A stretch of 6,475 nucleotides of DNA. It comes from Pseudomonadota bacterium (GTDB lineage: Bacteria; Pseudomonadota; Gammaproteobacteria; Xanthomonadales; Xanthomonadaceae). Below, piece by piece: positions 5,768 through 6,475 of this stretch (within the stretch, counting starts at the first letter, position 1; each line of letters begins with the position of its first letter). A model generated the notes under the pieces. That model was not told where the DNA came from and searched no databases. It worked only from the letters and a program-made list of their open reading frames with translations. The DNA lies in the NCBI GenBank assembly GCA_023423675.1, contig JAFAFD010000131.1, forward strand, positions 1-6,475, given 5' to 3'. A program made the translations under genes and the position numbers.

Positions 5768-5788
5768 ACGGGGCCAAGGAGGCCCCGT
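5768..5788 (+). terminator. Hairpin after clpP, possible weak terminator
   Basis: ACGGGGCC (5768-5775) pairs perfectly with GGCCCCGT (5781-5788) around AAGGA, nine bases past the clpP stop. Only TTCCTG follows, so there is no proper U tract. It probably stabilises the upstream mRNA or causes partial termination, allowing clpP and clpX levels to differ. Confidence 0.45.
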
Positions 5789-5809
5789 TCCTGCAGGGTC
5801 GGATCGGGA

Positions 5810-5838
5810 CTGGTGTCCCTCCGGCCCTGTGCTATTCT
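5810..5838 (+). promoter_or_regulatory. Possible clpX promoter
   Basis: TATTCT at 5833-5838 is a fair -10 about 48 bases before clpX and the only AT-rich stretch in this gap. The -35 at 17-base spacing (CTGGTG, 5810-5815) is poor, so the call rests mainly on the -10 and on the preceding hairpin. Confidence 0.3.
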
Positions 5839-5885
5839 CGAATCGAACCCCCGTTCAGCGGGTGGGGTAACTGGGTAAGCGAAGC

Positions 5886-6475
5886 ATGAGCGAAGACCGC
5901 CAAGGTCGTTCCACGGACACCGGCAAGATCCTCTACTGCTCTTTCTGCGGAAAGAGCCAGCATGAAGTGCGCAAGCTCATTGCGGGTCCGAGCGTGTTCA
6001 TCTGCGATGAATGCGTGGAGCTGTGCAACGACATCATCCGTGAAGAACTCGAGGAAAAGGCGCAGTCGGCGCGCAGTTCGCTGCCCAAGCCGCGCGAGAT
6101 CCTCGAGGTGCTCGACCAGTACGTGATTGGCCAGAACCGGGCCAAGCGCACCCTGGCCGTGGCCGTCTATAACCACTACAAGCGCATCGAGAGCCGGCAG
6201 AAGAACGATGAGGTCGAACTGGCCAAGTCGAACATCCTGCTGGTCGGCCCGACCGGTTCGGGCAAGACGCTGCTGGCCGAAACCCTGGCCCGCCTGCTCA
6301 ACGTGCCGTTCACCATGGCCGACGCCACCACGCTGACCGAAGCCGGTTACGTGGGCGAGGACGTGGAGAACATCATCCAGAAGCTGCTGCAGAAGTGCGA
6401 CTACGACGTCGAGAAGGCACAGCAGGGCATCGTCTACATCGATGAAATCGACAAGATCTCGCGCAAGAGCGAGAA
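5886..6475 (+). CDS. clpX: ClpX, AAA+ unfoldase of the ClpXP protease (first 196 codons)
   Basis: ClpX is a hexameric ATPase that recognises tagged substrates (for example SsrA-tagged proteins), unfolds them and threads them into ClpP. The part present contains the N-terminal zinc-binding domain with C18, C21, C40 and C43 (CSFC and CDEC), which dimerises and binds substrates and adaptors. The linker follows, then the start of the AAA+ module: the VIGQ box (80-83), Walker A GPTGSGKT (121-128), pore loop GYVG (154-157) and Walker B IVYIDEID (182-189). The frame is open at the right edge; the family is usually about 425-430 residues, so under half is seen. ATG 5886 begins MSEDRQGRS, a typical N-terminus, but it has no clear Shine-Dalgarno (only AAGCGAAG upstream). 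It is 126 bases from clpP. lon normally follows in this lineage but lies outside the window. Confidence 0.99.
   Translation, partial: MSEDRQGRSTDTGKILYCSFCGKSQHEVRKLIAGPSVFICDECVELCNDIIREELEEKAQSARSSLPKPREILEVLDQYVIGQNRAKRTLAVAVYNHYKRIESRQKNDEVELAKSNILLVGPTGSGKTLLAETLARLLNVPFTMADATTLTEAGYVGEDVENIIQKLLQKCDYDVEKAQQGIVYIDEIDKISRKSE

Noticed and set aside
4914..5777. Minus-strand frame antisense to clpP (287 residues)
   Set aside because: It covers all of clpP, whose catalytic residues are intact. Its His/Val/Asp-rich composition is that expected of an antisense frame.

Overview
The window looks like chromosome of a high-GC gammaproteobacterium of the Xanthomonadaceae, most likely the Stenotrophomonas maltophilia group. 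The grounds are the tRNA-Leu / tig / clpP / clpX order, the xanthomonad-type protein sequences, and two copies of a short palindrome with a GTAG terminus that matches the SMAG (GTAG-type REP) repeats known from S. maltophilia. No sequence search was run.

Layout, left to right. (1) Positions 1-626 hold minus-strand, accessory-looking sequence: the start of an unrecognised small protein running off the left edge, and upstream of it, overlapping by ATGA, a gene that carries both an in-frame TAG and a one-base frameshift and so looks like a pseudogene. (2) Positions 756-1484 encode, on the plus strand, an intact conserved membrane-anchored protein of unknown function. (3) Positions 1520-2140 are a tRNA block: tRNA-His(GTG), then two identical tRNA-Lys(CTT) genes. 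Each Lys gene has its own promoter and its own intrinsic terminator. (4) Positions 2177-2244 carry the SMAG repeat pair. (5) A small predicted lipoprotein (2378-2680, +) converges on a DUF2306-type multi-pass membrane protein (2702-3364, -). (6) Positions 3487-6475 are the proteostasis cluster: tRNA-Leu(TAG), tig (trigger factor), clpP, and the first 196 codons of clpX, which is cut by the right edge.

Trigger factor receives nascent chains at the ribosome exit tunnel. ClpX unfolds tagged or misfolded substrates and feeds them to the ClpP peptidase chamber, so the right half couples folding and degradation. tig, clpP and clpX are separated by 76 and 126 bases that contain GC-rich hairpins, which suggests differential expression inside the cluster. 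No terminator is visible between tRNA-Leu and tig.

I found no CRISPR array, insertion sequence, integrase, toxin-antitoxin pair or recognisable defence system. The points most worth a second look are the doubly damaged gene at the left, the duplicated tRNA-Lys/terminator unit with a compensatory stem change, the apparently degenerate FKBP active site of trigger factor, and the competing hairpins between tig and clpP.
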